NCBI GenBank assembly: GCA_025449615.1
Contig: JANWJA010000081.1
Span: 1 to 21,351 of the forward strand
DNA: 21,351 bases
Direction: 5' to 3'
Origin: Methyloceanibacter sp.
GTDB taxonomy: Bacteria; Pseudomonadota; Alphaproteobacteria; Rhizobiales; Methyloligellaceae
In this document: positions 7,337 through 14,955 of the stretch, piece after piece
Position numbering within the stretch: the first letter of the stretch is position 1
Layout of the letters: each line of letters starts with the position of its first letter
Notes under the pieces: model-generated
The model's database searches: none
Seen by the model: only the letters and a program-made list of their open reading frames with translations
Told to the model about the DNA's origin: nothing
Position numbers and translations under genes: made by a program

Positions 7337-8665
7337 CTAAAATTTGCACTTACTCTCAGGTTGGTCGATCCCGAGCGTGTCCACCTCGATTTCGGGATGG
7401 CTCGGATGCGGGAAGCCGGGCTGCGGCGACAGCGATACTGGAACCTTGTCGGTGGCAATCAGGATCGGCTGGCGGAACTGGCCGTCCCATTTGCGGTAGT
7501 TCTGCTTGATGCCCTTAAAGGGTGCGAGCTGGAATTCGTCACTGACTATAAAGTCCGCGACGACTTTGAAGTCCTGGCCATGGTTTCGCGTTACAGCCTC
7601 GCCAATGGTGCGCGCGGCGACATAGGCCTGATAGTCGATCGGCAACATGATCCGATCGTAGTCCTTCTGAAAATGATTGTTAGCCTGGGTCGCGCCCCAT
7701 TTCTCGTGGCCCGGACTCCAGGTCGTCGCCGTAAGCCCGGTCGTGCCGGCGACCGGCACCAAGGGTGAAACGCCGCCGCGATAGGGCACGTAAGGACCCC
7801 ATAGCTGATCTTCGTCGGCGACGATGATCACCTGATAGTCGACACCCGCCGCTTTTGCCGCGCCGCCTGATGCTTCTGCTCTAGGTCCCGGAATCACACC
7901 CATAGCGTCCCGCTTGCCACCGGAGACATCCTTGTATTCACGCTCGTCGACGATATTGCCGCCGAAGCGCGAGGCCGCGCGCTTGATCGCGTCGGCATAG
8001 GCGATGTCAGCCTCGGTCGAGCCGCGGACCAGAAGCCAATTGGTCCATTTGCTTGCGACGAGATATTGAGCCAACGCGTCGGCAAGCATGTAACGGTCCG
8101 GCACTGTATGCAGCAAATTGGCGCTGCAATTTTCCTGGCGGAGCGAAACATCGGTTGCCCGCACATTGAAAAGAAGGATGTCCTTGCCCTTGGCCCAGTC
8201 GGCAAGCCTGACCAGGGTGGGAGCTTGAGCATCGACGATAATGAAATGATGTCCGGTCTCGTAAAGCTTCTCCAGGTTGGCCAAGGCGGCTTCGGGCGAG
8301 GCAACCGTTTTCGCGTCAAGCGAATAGAAATCACCGGTGAACTTGCCGCCGGCGTTGTTCTCGTCGAGCGCCATTTTGGCCCCGGCGACTCCGGCATCGC
8401 TCGGATCCACGTCCAGTCGCGAGGAGGGGCGCGGATGTTCGTAAACTTCTTTCAGATAGCCGATGGGTATCGGCGCCATGGCCGGCCCCTGCGGCATCAA
8501 GATGTCGATGCCGCCTTCGGGTCTCGTCTTCGCCGGGTGTTGTTGAGGCGCGGGGGCATCCTCGGCGAAAGAAGGTGCGCTAGCGCCCAAAAGCGCGCCG
8601 GAGATCAGCAGGGCTCGCCAAGCATTTCGCCTTTGGAGTAGAGCGTTAGATGGGGGAAACGGCAT
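7337..8665 (-). CDS. PQQ-dependent alcohol dehydrogenase-associated ABC substrate-binding protein
   Basis: This 442-aa periplasmic protein is of the family normally encoded with a PQQ alcohol dehydrogenase, a beta-propeller protein and ABC exporter subunits. The signal peptide ends near residue 34 (APSFA). Family stretches seen include LLFNVRATDVSLR, CSANLLHTVPDRYMLADAL, YQAYVAARTIGEAVTR, FKGIKQNYRKWDGQFRQP and the C-terminal VDTLGIDQPESKCKF. None of the usual ABC permease, ATPase or dehydrogenase partners is in the window, so its function is inferred from family. Residues about 256-268 (7862-7900) look like an in-frame insertion: the peptide GVIPGPRAEASGG uses GGA, AGA, GCA and TCA codons that are uncommon around it. 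The ATG start agrees with the signal peptide. Confidence 0.9.
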   Translation of the reverse strand: MPFPPSNALLQRRNAWRALLISGALLGASAPSFAEDAPAPQQHPAKTRPEGGIDILMPQGPAMAPIPIGYLKEVYEHPRPSSRLDVDPSDAGVAGAKMALDENNAGGKFTGDFYSLDAKTVASPEAALANLEKLYETGHHFIIVDAQAPTLVRLADWAKGKDILLFNVRATDVSLRQENCSANLLHTVPDRYMLADALAQYLVASKWTNWLLVRGSTEADIAYADAIKRAASRFGGNIVDEREYKDVSGGKRDAMGVIPGPRAEASGGAAKAAGVDYQVIIVADEDQLWGPYVPYRGGVSPLVPVAGTTGLTATTWSPGHEKWGATQANNHFQKDYDRIMLPIDYQAYVAARTIGEAVTRNHGQDFKVVADFIVSDEFQLAPFKGIKQNYRKWDGQFRQPILIATDKVPVSLSPQPGFPHPSHPEIEVDTLGIDQPESKCKF

Positions 8666-8921
8666 GGCGACGCGGACCGGTTACGGCATCGAGGGCCCTG
8701 ATTCGGCTGGCTTGATGCGAAACCAGCGGGCGGGCAAGCTGCATGGTACCGATAAAGAATTAGGCATTGCAAGGTGGAAACCGGGGCAGGAATATCTGGC
8801 ACCATGTATTGGTAGTGCTGAACTGAATGGTGGATTGCTTCAAGACCGTTAATGGCTTTTTGCCGAGTCTCGGGTAGATGATTGGTCTTGGCGCAAGGCC
8901 ATGCAGGAGAGGGGGCGGCCG

Positions 8922-9575
8922 ATGGATTTTTCGAGCAAAGAGTGCATTCGCTTCGGATGGGAAGCGTTCAAGAGCCGGCCGTGGTTTTACATTGGCGCCT
9001 GTCTGCTGGTCATGCTGGCCTATCTCGTCGCGGGCCTAGTCACCGGCGGCATCGACTATGCGGTCACCGGCGATCTCGAAAAACAATCGCTTCCCGGCGG
9101 CTTGGTCAGTTTCGTGTTCAGCACGCTCGTCAGCATGGGCATGACGGCATTCTATCTGGATGCTCATGATCATCCGCAGACCGCTGGCTACTCCTCGCTT
9201 TGGCATCCGAAGCCGTTCTGGAGCTTTCTGATCGCCAATCTGGCGGTGGGGATCGTGGTCGCAGTCGGCTTCGTGCTTCTGATCGTGCCCGGCATCATCG
9301 CGCTGCTGATGTTCATGTTCTCATCGTTTGTCGTCATCGACCGCGAAAAAGGTCCGATCGAGTCGATGGCGGTTAGCAAACTCATCACCAAGGGCCATAG
9401 ATGGCCACTGCTCGGCTTCGTGCTTCTGCTTCTGCTGATCAATATTGCCGGTCTGCTCGCGCTCGTCGTGGGTCTTTTTGTCTCTATCCCCGTATCGACG
9501 CTCGCATTTACGCATGCTTATCGCGTGCTCGGTGGAGCGGCGCCGGCGACGCGCGACGCTTCTCTATCCGTCTAG
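8922..9575 (+). CDS. polytopic inner-membrane protein of unknown function
   Basis: This is a 217-aa protein with five to six predicted membrane segments: YIGACLLVMLAYLVAGLV, a segment near LVSFVFSTLVSMGMTAFYL, a long one near LIANLAVGIVVAVGFVLLIV with PGIIALLMFMFSSFVVI, and two near the C-terminus. The cytoplasmic N-terminus, FSSKECIRFGWEAFKSRP, resembles the start of DUF975/GlpF-type integral membrane proteins, whose role is unclear. The ATG at 8922 is chosen over the ATG at 8901 because the purine-rich AGGAGAGGGGG lies between them at the right distance from 8922. It is divergent from the binding-protein gene and converges on pqqE with 11 bp between stops. No substrate can be named. Confidence 0.85.
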   Translation: MDFSSKECIRFGWEAFKSRPWFYIGACLLVMLAYLVAGLVTGGIDYAVTGDLEKQSLPGGLVSFVFSTLVSMGMTAFYLDAHDHPQTAGYSSLWHPKPFWSFLIANLAVGIVVAVGFVLLIVPGIIALLMFMFSSFVVIDREKGPIESMAVSKLITKGHRWPLLGFVLLLLLINIAGLLALVVGLFVSIPVSTLAFTHAYRVLGGAAPATRDASLSV

Positions 9576-9586
9576 ATGGGATCTCG

Positions 9587-10828
9587 CTAAGAGCCGGCGA
9601 GAGCTGGCTCCCGTTCGGCAGGCTTCGTCGCCTGGGCGGCGTTGCGCGGATTGCGATAGATGAAGGCCGGGGCCGGCCGCGCGGCCTCCGCGCGGGCAAG
9701 CGCCACCATCTCGCCGTGATAGGGCGACAGCGCGCAAGCCGGGTCGGTGTTGCGCGGGTCGGCGGTGATGGCCATGGCCTGGCAGCGACAGCCGCCGAAA
9801 TCAATATCCTTGAAGGCGCAAGACCGGCACGGCTCTTTCATCCAATCGGTGCCGCGGAAGGCGTTGAACGCCTTGCCGTTGAGCCAGATGTCGAGCAGCT
9901 TCCGCTCCTGGACATTGTCGAATTCGAGACCGGGAATGGTCTCGGCGGCGTGACAGGGAAGGACCTTGCCGGCCGGCGTGATGTTCATGAAGCCTTTGCC
10001 CCAGCCGCCCATGCAGGGCTTCGGACGCTTGGCGTAATAATCGGGAACCACCATGTCGATGGTAAGCACGCCCTTGAGCCGCTCCCGCTCGCGCTCGACG
10101 AGCTCGATTGAGGCAAGCGTCTCGTCATAGGTCGGGATCAGGGCCGCACGGTTGAGAAAGGCCCAGCCGTAATACTGCACATGCGCGATTTCGAGCCGTT
10201 GCGCGCCAAGCTTCACTGCGAGGTCGATATAACGGCCGACATTGTGGATGTTCTGGCGATGGATCGGCGCGTTGATGGTGAGCGGCAGGCCAAGCTCGGT
10301 CACCCATTTGGCGACATCGAGCTTCTTCTGCGTGGCGCCGGGGTAGGCGCCAATGCGCTCGGCATTCTCGGCATCGACGTCCTGGAATGAAATCTGGACG
10401 TGATCGAGGCCGCGCTTGGCGAGGTCTTCGAGCCGCGCGCGATTGAGCGTAACTGCAGCCGTAATCAGATTGGAATAGAGACCCGCCTTCGATGCTGCCG
10501 AGACGATCTCTTCGAGATCTTTTCGCGCGGTCGGCTCGCCGCCGGAGAGGTGCACCTGCAAGATGCCCATTTCGCCGGCTTGGCTCATCACCGAGCACCA
10601 CATTTCGGTCGAGAGCTCCTTGTTCACGCGCTCGAGCTCGAGCGGATTTGAGCAATAGGAGCATTGCAGCGGACAGCGATGCGTCAGCTCGGTCAGCATG
10701 CCGATCGGCGCGAGTGCGCATAATGCTTCGGTCGAGCTCGCGCTTCCTACCACGCCTTCGGTCGGCTCATCGTCAACGATAAGCGTTTCGAAGTGGCCCT
10801 TGCCGTTGTCCATCCTTGTCGGGCTCAT
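9587..10828 (-). CDS. pqqE: PqqA peptide cyclase, radical SAM enzyme
   Basis: This enzyme forms the carbon-carbon cross-link between the conserved Glu and Tyr of the PqqA peptide, the first step of PQQ synthesis, with PqqD as peptide chaperone. The protein is 413 aa. The radical SAM cluster motif CPLQCSYC gives Cys52, Cys56 and Cys59, followed by [17 protein letters not shown]. The SPASM region holds auxiliary-cluster cysteines in [41 protein letters not shown] and DPACALSP. The end FIYRNPRN is typical, followed by a short extension. The ATG at 10828 overlaps the pqqD stop as ATGA, indicating translational coupling; the ATG at 10813 is an alternative. The longer frame to 11026 is a shadow over pqqD. 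Confidence 0.97.
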   Translation of the reverse strand: MSPTRMDNGKGHFETLIVDDEPTEGVVGSASSTEALCALAPIGMLTELTHRCPLQCSYCSNPLELERVNKELSTEMWCSVMSQAGEMGILQVHLSGGEPTARKDLEEIVSAASKAGLYSNLITAAVTLNRARLEDLAKRGLDHVQISFQDVDAENAERIGAYPGATQKKLDVAKWVTELGLPLTINAPIHRQNIHNVGRYIDLAVKLGAQRLEIAHVQYYGWAFLNRAALIPTYDETLASIELVERERERLKGVLTIDMVVPDYYAKRPKPCMGGWGKGFMNITPAGKVLPCHAAETIPGLEFDNVQERKLLDIWLNGKAFNAFRGTDWMKEPCRSCAFKDIDFGGCRCQAMAITADPRNTDPACALSPYHGEMVALARAEAARPAPAFIYRNPRNAAQATKPAEREPALAGS

Positions 10829-11130
10829 CCCTTTATGTATCCTTTGTCTGCCAAGCCCTGGAGCAGATCCAGCACGTCCGTGGTGATCGTCTCCACGGGT
10901 GCGGAATATTCCTCGGCCAGCGTCTCGGCGATCTCCTCCACGGTTCGTTGTCCGTCGCAGAGTTTCAAGACTGCGACGGCAGTCTGATCCGGCGTCAGCA
11001 CACGTTCCGGCGCCAGAAGCACCCACCGCCCGCGCCCCGGATCGTTGCGGAGCTTGAGATAGGTTGGCAGATGGGGTTTGGTCTGCCGATCAACAACGAG
11101 CCGCTCGGCAGACTTGATCTCATCGGTCAT
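10825..11130 (-). CDS. pqqD: PQQ biosynthesis peptide chaperone PqqD
   Basis: This small protein (101 aa) binds the PqqA precursor peptide and presents it to PqqE. It shows the family's winged-helix features: [40 protein letters not shown] and a C-terminal [13 protein letters not shown]. Length and motifs are normal. It overlaps pqqC upstream and pqqE downstream by 4 nt each (ATGA), so the three genes form one translationally coupled unit. Confidence 0.97.
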   Translation of the reverse strand: MTDEIKSAERLVVDRQTKPHLPTYLKLRNDPGRGRWVLLAPERVLTPDQTAVAVLKLCDGQRTVEEIAETLAEEYSAPVETITTDVLDLLQGLADKGYIKG

Positions 11131-11861
11131 GTTTTGGCCGGCACGAAAGCGCCGGGGGGAACGAGTCCCGGTTCGACATAGGCGTAGTGAAGCGCATCAA
11201 GCTGCGCCCACAGGACGTTGGTCTTGAAGCGAAGTGCATCGAGCACCGCCTGTTGCGCCTCCGGCGTGCGCGCATTCTGCTTTACATATTGCAGGGCAAA
11301 GTCTGCGTCGCCGGGCGCCTGAGTGAGCCGGCGTTTGAAATACGCCATCACGTCATCGTCGATGAAATCGTAGTTCGCCAGCATGCCGGAGATGCGCTCC
11401 TTATGGATGCTCGGCGCGAATAATTCAGTGAGCGAAGAGGCCACTGCCTCGACAAGGGTCTTGTCGCGCACGAAGTTCACGTAAGACTCGACGGCAAAAA
11501 TCGTCTCGGGCAGGGCGCCTTTGCGCGAGATGACGTAGTCGCGGTCGAGACCGAGGCCGTCGGTCAGCACGAGCCAACGCTCGATGCCACCTTCCTCTTC
11601 GCCATAACCGTCGTGATCCATGATGCGATGAATCCACTCGCGGCGGAGTTCGCGGTCATGGCAGCGGCTCATCAGCGCCGCGTCCTTGCGGGGTACGGCA
11701 GACTGATAGCAGTACCGGTTTAGCGCCCAGGCTTGGACTTGGCCCTTGTTCAGCTTGCCGCCGTGCAGCAGCTTATGAAACGGATGCTTGTCGTGATACT
11801 GCGCTGCGCCGATGGCGCGAAGCTCCTGCTCCAGTTCGTCCGGGCTCATGATCTTGGTCAC
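11127..11861 (-). CDS. pqqC: pyrroloquinoline-quinone synthase PqqC
   Basis: This cofactor-free oxidase performs the last ring closure and oxidation to PQQ. Residues known to line the active site are all visible: YH in QYHDKHPFH, Arg and Gln in NRYCYQ, His in MDHDG, the Glu-x6-His pair in TELFAPSIH, Tyr and Arg in AYFKRR, and Lys in ALRFKTN. Three in-frame starts are possible: GTG 11900, GTG 11861 and ATG 11849. I prefer 11861, since AGGGG lies 7 nt upstream; it gives 244 aa, and the true family core begins near SPDELEQELRAIG. It is the first gene of the coupled pqqCDE unit, after a 369-bp spacer from pqqA; pqqB is not present. Confidence 0.95.
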   Translation of the reverse strand: MTKIMSPDELEQELRAIGAAQYHDKHPFHKLLHGGKLNKGQVQAWALNRYCYQSAVPRKDAALMSRCHDRELRREWIHRIMDHDGYGEEEGGIERWLVLTDGLGLDRDYVISRKGALPETIFAVESYVNFVRDKTLVEAVASSLTELFAPSIHKERISGMLANYDFIDDDVMAYFKRRLTQAPGDADFALQYVKQNARTPEAQQAVLDALRFKTNVLWAQLDALHYAYVEPGLVPPGAFVPAKT

Positions 11862-12230
11862 AGTTATACCCCTATTTCTGCCATTGGCTTGAGAGGACAC
11901 TGCAAACGAACGGTGTCATGGGCGCCTTGACTTGCCTCAATACTAAAACAACAGGACGTTGAGCTTTGGGTCTCTGGACAAACTACTCCATCTTTTCAGA
12001 TGGCAAGCTTAGATGAGGAATGCATGAAGCGTCGATGAACAGAAGCTGGATACCAAATTAAGGAAACCTGAACAGGAACTCTTGGTACCTCGCGGAGAAT
12101 GGTAGTCGCACTTGCCCCGAGGCGCCATCATCAGCTGCGCGCGGAATAATTGCCCGGATCAGAAAAACGAAACGGCGATCCTGCATCACGCCGGATCGCC
12201 GCTCATTGCTCCGAGATGAGTATCGCGAGA
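11862..12230 (-). other. spacer between pqqA and pqqC, no pqqB
   Basis: This 369-bp stretch sits where pqqB often lies, but no open frame resembles a metallo-hydrolase-fold PqqB and the stretch is too short for one. It holds the terminator after pqqA (12161-12201) and a 6-bp inverted repeat CCATCT-TTTC-AGATGG at 11988-12003. The part from about 11930 to 12110 is visibly AT-richer than the genes around it. I could not identify a convincing promoter for pqqC. A 40-codon frame here has no recognisable features. Confidence 0.75.
12161..12201 (-). terminator. rho-independent terminator downstream of pqqA
   Basis: A perfect 9-bp inverted repeat, CGGCGATCC (12173-12181) with GGATCGCCG (12193-12201) and an 11-nt loop, is followed on the minus strand by TTTCGTTTTTCT. 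This is a standard intrinsic terminator 30 bp after the pqqA stop. It should make most transcripts carry only pqqA, in line with the need for excess precursor peptide over the enzymes; partial read-through could supply pqqCDE. Confidence 0.85.
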
Positions 12231-12320
12231 TTAGGCGCGATCCAGCTCCGCCGGCAGGTAGCTCGTCACTTCCATGCCAGACTCGGTCTCGTCAATCGTC
12301 GGCTTCTGCCACTCACGCAT
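12231..12320 (-). CDS. pqqA: PQQ precursor peptide PqqA
   Basis: This 29-aa ribosomally made precursor supplies the Glu and Tyr that are fused into PQQ. The peptide contains the hallmark GMEVTSY, with Glu17 and Tyr21 separated by three residues (E-V-T-S-Y), and ends PAELDRA. Trp4 and the charged N-terminal part (MREWQKPTIDE) fit the usual leader. A strong AAGGAGAG ribosome site lies about 7 nt before the ATG. It is divergent from oxyR and followed by a terminator. The gene is short enough to be missed by automatic callers. Confidence 0.96.
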   Translation of the reverse strand: MREWQKPTIDETESGMEVTSYLPAELDRA

Positions 12321-12450
12321 TTGAAGCTCTCCTTTTCGAGTTTCACCCTAAACCGGCCTGACCAATCGTCTGCAAGATCGGCTTTCCGGCTCTGCCCTTC
12401 TATTTGGGCATTAGCCATGATAATTTCAAATCGTATTTCCTTATAGAGTA

Positions 12451-12467
12451 GATAAGTGGCGCTTATC
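12451..12467. promoter_or_regulatory. LysR-type (possible OxyR) binding site in the oxyR-pqqA divergent region
   Basis: GATAAG-TGGCG-CTTATC is a perfect 6-bp inverted repeat fitting the T-N11-A pattern of LysR-family boxes. It lies directly before the preferred oxyR start (12471) and overlaps the alternative GTG at 12456. LysR regulators commonly bind such sites to control their own gene and the divergent one, here pqqA. The binding protein is inferred, not shown. Confidence 0.5.
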
Positions 12468-12470
12468 GGT

Positions 12471-13376
12471 ATGGTTACACTTCGCCAGCTCCGCTACTTC
12501 GAATCTCTCGCAGAAGCGCGCCATTTCGGCCATGCGGCAGAGGCCTGCGCGGTCAGCCAGCCGGCGCTCAGCATGCAGATCAAGGAGCTTGAGGACGAGC
12601 TCGGAGTTAGCCTTGTCGAGCGGCGGAAGAGCGGGATCGCGCTCACCGACCAGGGCAGGGAGGTGGCGGACCGGGCGCGGGCGATCCTCGCATCAGTGCG
12701 CGATCTTCTCGATTACGCCAGGCATCGCGACGAGGTGCTGTCGGGATCGTTGAAGCTTGGAGCGATCCCATCGATCGCGCCCTATCTGTTGCCTGAAGTG
12801 CTGCCCGAATTGCAGAGCCGCTTCCCCAAGCTCAATCTACAACTCCGTGAAACGCTCACCGAGAACCTCGTGAATGAGCTTCTTGCCGGCGAGCTTGACC
12901 TGATCCTGATCGCGCTTCCGATCGAAGATCCAGAGATCGAGACGCTGCATCTGTTCGACGACAAATTCATTCTCGCGACCAAGGCGACGCAAGAGAACAA
13001 GAAGAGCAAGCACGCGACCGCGACGATGCTCGCCGAAGGGCGGCTGCTGCTGCTAGAGGAGGGACATTGTCTGCGTGATCAGGCGTTGTCTTTCTGCCGG
13101 CTGGTGACGCCGGAGACGCGGAACAGTTTCGGCGCGTCGAGCCTCGCAACCATCGTGCAGATGGTCGCCAATGGTTATGGGGTTACGCTGTTGCCGGAGA
13201 TGGCAATCGGAAGCGAGACGCATCATCACGGCGATATCCGCCTGCTGCGCTTCAATGGGGTGGAGCCGAAGCGCGAGATCGGTTTTGCCTGGCGCAAGAC
13301 CAGTCCGCGTAAAGCCGACTTTCTGAAATTTGCGGAACTGCTCCGCGAAGTGGTGCCACGGGCGGACGTGGTCTAG
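12471..13376 (+). CDS. oxyR: hydrogen peroxide-responsive LysR-family regulator OxyR
   Basis: This cytoplasmic transcription factor senses H2O2 by forming a disulphide and activates antioxidant genes. The 301-aa protein has an N-terminal winged helix-turn-helix (HFGHAAEACAVSQPALSMQI, about 18-37) and a C-terminal effector domain. The redox motif GHCLRDQALSFC gives Cys200 and Cys209, with the same spacing as Cys199/Cys208 of E. coli OxyR; TLLPEMAIG is also conserved. This sets it apart from other LysR proteins. The ATG at 12471 is preferred; the GTG at 12456 falls inside the palindrome and would only add five residues. It is divergent from pqqA, not from the catalase or peroxidase genes often found beside oxyR. 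The symporter gene starts 43 bp downstream and may be co-transcribed. Confidence 0.93.
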   Translation: MVTLRQLRYFESLAEARHFGHAAEACAVSQPALSMQIKELEDELGVSLVERRKSGIALTDQGREVADRARAILASVRDLLDYARHRDEVLSGSLKLGAIPSIAPYLLPEVLPELQSRFPKLNLQLRETLTENLVNELLAGELDLILIALPIEDPEIETLHLFDDKFILATKATQENKKSKHATATMLAEGRLLLLEEGHCLRDQALSFCRLVTPETRNSFGASSLATIVQMVANGYGVTLLPEMAIGSETHHHGDIRLLRFNGVEPKREIGFAWRKTSPRKADFLKFAELLREVVPRADVV

Positions 13377-13419
13377 ATCGGTCGTGCGCGACCTCGAAGG
13401 ATGGCGCCTGGGGGAAGCT

Positions 13420-14955
13420 GTGGACAGCGATTCTATTTTGAGGCTGACGATGCTCTTCGCCCTCGCGGCCGTGGTGGCAATCGCGTTGAACTTCCGCTCG
13501 GGCCGGCTGTCGCAATTCTATGTTGCAGGTCGCGAGATTGCGCCGGCGGCAAATGGCGCCGCTATCTTTGCTTCGATCGTGCTGCCGATTGCTCTCATGC
13601 TTGGCTTGCAGCTCGAGGAGGGGGACGCGCTCGTCCTTGGGCTCGCCGCTGTCCTCGGACTGCTGGTCAGCGCTGCGATCTTCGCGCCCTATTTGCGGAG
13701 TTTCGGTGGGTACAGCCTGCCGGATTTTCTCGGCGAGCGTTATGGCGAAGCGGCGCGCATTGTCGCCCTGTTACTTCTGGTCCTGTGCTCGCTGCCACTC
13801 TTGGTCGTAGCGCTTTCGTCGCTTGCAGCTCTTGCCGCTACGCTGTTTGACCTCGCACCTTCATCGGCAATTTGGATCGTGGCGGCCTTCCTCGTCGTCT
13901 GTGCGCTGTTCGGAGGCATGCGCGCGGTGAGCTTCAATCAGGCCGCTCTCGGCGTCTTGTTCTTGGCTGCGGCGCTGGTCGCCATTGCCAAGATCAAATG
14001 GCTGGGGAGCGGCGTGCAAGATCACGAAGCGGTCGACGCGGCCGTCTCGACATTTTCGCTTCGCGACGGCGCCGATCGGATCGGTTCGGTCGTGACCATC
14101 GCCGCGGCTGCCGCCTGCTTCCCGCACATGGTGATGCATTCATTCGTCACGCCGACAGTCAGGGGCGCGCGGATCTCGTTCCTCTGGGGCGCAGTGTTCC
14201 TCGCGCTATTTTCGCTCGTGTGCGCGACAGAACCCGAAATTTTTAAGTCACTCTTGCCTGGCGCAGCCTCCGGACTCAGAGTCGCACCGCTTCTGTTTTG
14301 CGCGCTCGCGGCCAATCTTGCGATTGCGCTCGGTCTCCTCATCGCGGTCGCGAATTCTCTTGCTCACGACCTCTATTTCAAGACGTTCGACCGAATGGCG
14401 ACGCAGTCGCAGCAGCTTCTCGTGCTGCGTGCGATGCTCGTCATCGTGGCCGGTGCGGCGGCCTTGATTGCGTTGATCGGGGACGATTTCAGCGATTGGG
14501 CGGTGGGTTCTCTTTCGCTTGCAGCCGCCGCTTTCTTCCCGGCGCTAGTGCTCGGATTGTGGTGGCGCCGTGCCAATCAGCCAGGTGTCATCGCCGGCAT
14601 TGCCGCCGCCGTTGCGCTGGCGCTGTTCTATCTGTTGGTGCCTTATTATTTTCCGGTGCCGTTTTACGAGGCAATGCACGGGCTCTCAGGCGGGCCCCAA
14701 GATCAATGGCCGCATTATCTCACGCTGAAACAGGCGGCCCATCTGGCAGACGGCTACGCCAAGCAGGCCGCGGTCGGCGCTTGGGTCAATGAGGCGCGAA
14801 ACTTCGCCAATTGGGGCGGCGTCGACCGGCACTATGCGGCTTTGTTCGCCATCCCGGTCGGCTTTGTCGTGGCGGTTGTAGTCAGCCTTTGCACGGCGAG
14901 ACCGGGGGAGCGTGTCGAGAATTTCGTCGGGGAGCTTGGCCGCGTCGAAGATTAG
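13420..14955 (+). CDS. sodium:solute symporter family protein
   Basis: This inner-membrane transporter has about 511 aa and 12-13 hydrophobic segments, and is likely a Na+-coupled uptake carrier of the SSS family (LeuT fold). Typical features are FYVAGREIAPAANGAAIFAS after the first helix, GYSLPDFLGERYGE, and GGMRAVSFNQAALGVLFLAA. The C-terminal part, with NWGGVDRHYAALFAIPVGF, resembles the ActP/VC_2705-like branch that carries short organic acids. The substrate cannot be read from sequence. GTG 13420 is chosen because GGGGG is 5 nt upstream; the frame extends further upstream into the oxyR 3' end without a good ribosome site. Its stop overlaps the stop of the convergent secreted-protein gene by 3 nt. 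Confidence 0.88.
   Translation: MDSDSILRLTMLFALAAVVAIALNFRSGRLSQFYVAGREIAPAANGAAIFASIVLPIALMLGLQLEEGDALVLGLAAVLGLLVSAAIFAPYLRSFGGYSLPDFLGERYGEAARIVALLLLVLCSLPLLVVALSSLAALAATLFDLAPSSAIWIVAAFLVVCALFGGMRAVSFNQAALGVLFLAAALVAIAKIKWLGSGVQDHEAVDAAVSTFSLRDGADRIGSVVTIAAAAACFPHMVMHSFVTPTVRGARISFLWGAVFLALFSLVCATEPEIFKSLLPGAASGLRVAPLLFCALAANLAIALGLLIAVANSLAHDLYFKTFDRMATQSQQLLVLRAMLVIVAGAAALIALIGDDFSDWAVGSLSLAAAAFFPALVLGLWWRRANQPGVIAGIAAAVALALFYLLVPYYFPVPFYEAMHGLSGGPQDQWPHYLTLKQAAHLADGYAKQAAVGAWVNEARNFANWGGVDRHYAALFAIPVGFVVAVVVSLCTARPGERVENFVGELGRVED

Noticed and set aside
8664..8852. 62-codon plus-strand frame in the 8666-8921 gap
   Set aside because: It starts across the beginning of the binding-protein gene, has no ribosome site and no recognisable product; the gap is best read as a divergent upstream region.
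10829..11026. N-terminal extension of pqqE by 66 codons
   Set aside because: It overlaps pqqD completely in another frame, and the ATGA overlap at 10828-10825 gives a better start.
12347..12375. Possible pqqA promoter (TTGCAG, 17-bp spacer, TTTAGG on the minus strand)
   Set aside because: Spacing and position are right, but each hexamer matches consensus at only about three of six bases, so I do not list it as a feature.
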